The notes under the pieces were generated by a model. The model ran no database searches. It had not been told where the DNA came from and saw only the letters and a list, made by a program, of their open reading frames with translations. The position numbers were made by a program, and so were the translations under genes. Shown here piece by piece: positions 3,917 through 5,159 of a stretch of 5,159 bases of DNA. Positions within the stretch are counted from its first letter, which is position 1; every line of letters begins with the position of its first letter. The DNA is from Candidatus Fermentibacterota bacterium. GTDB taxonomy: Bacteria > JAFGKV01. The stretch spans positions 1 through 5,159 of the forward strand of contig JAUXFG010000227.1 in NCBI GenBank assembly GCA_030620115.1, in the 5' to 3' direction.

Positions 3917-5159
3917 ATGGCTGAGTACGATCGCCGCATGGTTGAGCAAAAGGGTGAGGGCGCCGGTATTGATACGACAGTGGTGGAAGGGTCTCTGTCG
4001 GAGTTGGGGGACATTCGTCTGGAGCGGGCAAGCGGGAATGCTTTGAGTGGTCTGTGGAATGCCCTGGTGAGGGAGTACCACTATCTGGGTCATAGGAGGA
4101 TTGCCGGCAAGCGGATGAAGTACCTCGCCTTTGCCGGATGCAGAGCGATAGCGGCGCTGAGCTGGAAGTCCGGGTGTCTGCGTCTTGAGGCGAGAGACTG
4201 CTTCATTGGCTGGTCGGATGAGCAGCGAAGGGAATACGTGAAGCATGTACTGAACAACAACCGGTTTCTGATTCCGAGCTGGATTCGGGTCAAGAATCTG
4301 GCTTCCCATCTTCTTGCGCGGGGCACGAAGGTGATTGTGCGGGATTGGGAGCAGGAGTATGGGGTGAAGCCGTGGGTGTTGGAGACTTTCGTGGATCCGG
4401 CGAGATATCGGGCGACGAGTTATCGAGCGGCGGGGTGGGGAAATGTCGGACGGACGAAGGGATACGGGAGGGTCGGAGGGAGCTATGAGTATCACGGATC
4501 GTTCAAGGAGGTGTACGTTTATGTTGTAGAACAAGGTTTTCGGGGAATCATTGGCTGCCGGCAACGTCCTTTTCTCTGGAAGTGCCCACTACAGAAGAAG
4601 GAAGAGGCAGATGTCATGACGATACAGGAAGCGGACTACAACCCCGCGCTGATAGACTGGGAGGGGCTGACCCCGGAGGTGACAAAACAGATAGCGGAAC
4701 ACCTGGTGGTGTTTCACCGCGAGTTTGACGAGGCGTTCTGCCGAGTCGAGCAAGGCGTTCTGGGGCAACACTATTTGCAAGGATTGCTGGGAAACGTCAG
4801 TCGCAAGAACGTGGAAGCGATGGCCGTACAGTATGTGGGAGAGTCGCGCGTTCGGGCGTTGCAGAGCTTCATGACCAGCGGCCGGTGGGACGATCTGGTG
4901 ATGCTGGGGAGAGCGCAAGCGATGTTGGCCGGGCTCATAGCCGAAGAGAACGGGATGGTCACGTTAGATGAGTCGGACATACCCAAGAAGGGCACAGAAT
5001 CTGTTGGGGTCGCCAGACAATACTGCGGGAATACGGGCAAGAGGGACAACTGCCAGGCGGGTGTCTTTCTGGGGTATACCGGCAGCAAGGGCTACGGTCT
5101 GTTGGATCGAGAGTTGTACATGCCCCAGGCATGGTTCACCCCGGAGTATTCAGAGCGTC
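3917..5159 (+). CDS. DUF4338 (DruA-type) domain fused to IS701-family transposase, 3' end cut
   Basis: The frame is open for 414 codons and runs off the window. Residues about 35-205 match DUF4338, the family of the Druantia anti-phage protein DruA: LVREYHYLGHRR (50-61), FIGWSDEQRR (96-105), NNNRFLIPSWIRVKNLASHLL (113-133), LETFVDPARYRATSYRAAGW (155-174), VGRTKGYGR (177-185) and a closing VYVYVV. A linker with C214 and C223 follows. From about residue 253 the sequence is IS701-like: IAEHLVVFHREFDEAF, YLQGLLGNVSRKNVE, then TLDESDIPKKG with the probable first catalytic Asp D351, SVGVARQYCG and GKRDNCQAGVFLGY. The remaining catalytic Asp and Glu lie beyond the edge. An in-frame TAG at 3911-3913 limits the start to ATG 3917, preceded by GGAGAGGGG. 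The DUF4338 part may help recognise DNA or regulate transposition. That is inference, as its biochemical activity is not established. Confidence 0.88.
   Translation, partial: MAEYDRRMVEQKGEGAGIDTTVVEGSLSELGDIRLERASGNALSGLWNALVREYHYLGHRRIAGKRMKYLAFAGCRAIAALSWKSGCLRLEARDCFIGWSDEQRREYVKHVLNNNRFLIPSWIRVKNLASHLLARGTKVIVRDWEQEYGVKPWVLETFVDPARYRATSYRAAGWGNVGRTKGYGRVGGSYEYHGSFKEVYVYVVEQGFRGIIGCRQRPFLWKCPLQKKEEADVMTIQEADYNPALIDWEGLTPEVTKQIAEHLVVFHREFDEAFCRVEQGVLGQHYLQGLLGNVSRKNVEAMAVQYVGESRVRALQSFMTSGRWDDLVMLGRAQAMLAGLIAEENGMVTLDESDIPKKGTESVGVARQYCGNTGKRDNCQAGVFLGYTGSKGYGLLDRELYMPQAWFTPEYSER
3917..5159 (+). mobile_element. IS701-like transposon carrying a DruA-type domain (partial)
   Basis: The element is inferred from its transposase. 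The left boundary lies somewhere in 3738-3916 and the right end is outside the window, so no terminal repeats or target duplication can be assigned. It lies directly beside the ISAzo13 element in the same orientation, making a small cluster of mobile elements upstream of the divergent redox operon. Confidence 0.7.

Noticed and set aside
3728-4564. Minus-strand open frame of about 278 codons opposite the DUF4338 gene
   Set aside because: It is proline- and arginine-rich without motifs, and antisense to a frame with unmistakable DUF4338 sequence.
3738-5159. A full Druantia defence system
   Set aside because: No helicase (DruE) or other Druantia genes are visible, and the DUF4338 domain is joined to a transposase, so a transposon is the better reading within this window.
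1-5159. CRISPR array, tRNA or rRNA genes
   Set aside because: No regularly spaced repeats of CRISPR length and no cloverleaf or rRNA-like stretches were seen by eye.

Overview
The window is a bacterial fragment. A GC-rich, minus-strand redox operon sits at the left, and two plus-strand transposable elements lie side by side to its right. The species cannot be named from the sequence. The membrane polyferredoxin and the ferritin-like diiron protein suggest an anaerobic or microaerobic lifestyle. ISAzo13 and DUF4338/IS701-type elements occur across many environmental phyla, so they do not narrow the host.

Region 1 (1-1703, minus strand). Three genes are read right to left with stop/start overlaps. 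The first is an exported DUF2202 ferritin-like protein (1111-1623). The second is a NapH/NosR/CcoG-like membrane polyferredoxin (218-1114, GTG start in a GTGA overlap). The third is a small membrane-anchored protein cut by the left edge (1-221, ATGA overlap). Together they look like a membrane electron-transfer unit serving an exported diiron protein. Upstream lie three direct repeats spaced exactly 11 bp apart (1669-1696), the classic layout of an OmpR/PhoB-type response-regulator site.

Region 2 (1704-3734, plus strand). This is a complete ISAzo13-family insertion sequence with imperfect 18-bp terminal inverted repeats and a CTA (or TA) target duplication. It landed 8 bp beyond the operator repeats. 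Its transposase is split into two overlapping reading frames joined by a nine-A run. A -1 shift there gives a 574-residue protein with the complete D-D-E triad (D105, D196, E240 of the second frame). Before the usual family N-terminus it carries an extra domain of about 165 residues with two winged-helix-like segments. The start codon is buried in a two-tier inverted repeat (1939-1993), which suggests foldback control of translation. The left end also carries a perfect outward-facing TTGACA.

Region 3 (3735-5159, plus strand). A structured non-coding stretch of about 180 bp precedes an open frame (3917 to the right edge, at least 414 residues). That frame fuses a DUF4338 domain, the family of the Druantia anti-phage protein DruA, to an IS701-family DDE transposase. 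This fusion is the most notable item here, because it places a defence-associated domain of poorly understood mechanism inside a transposon protein.
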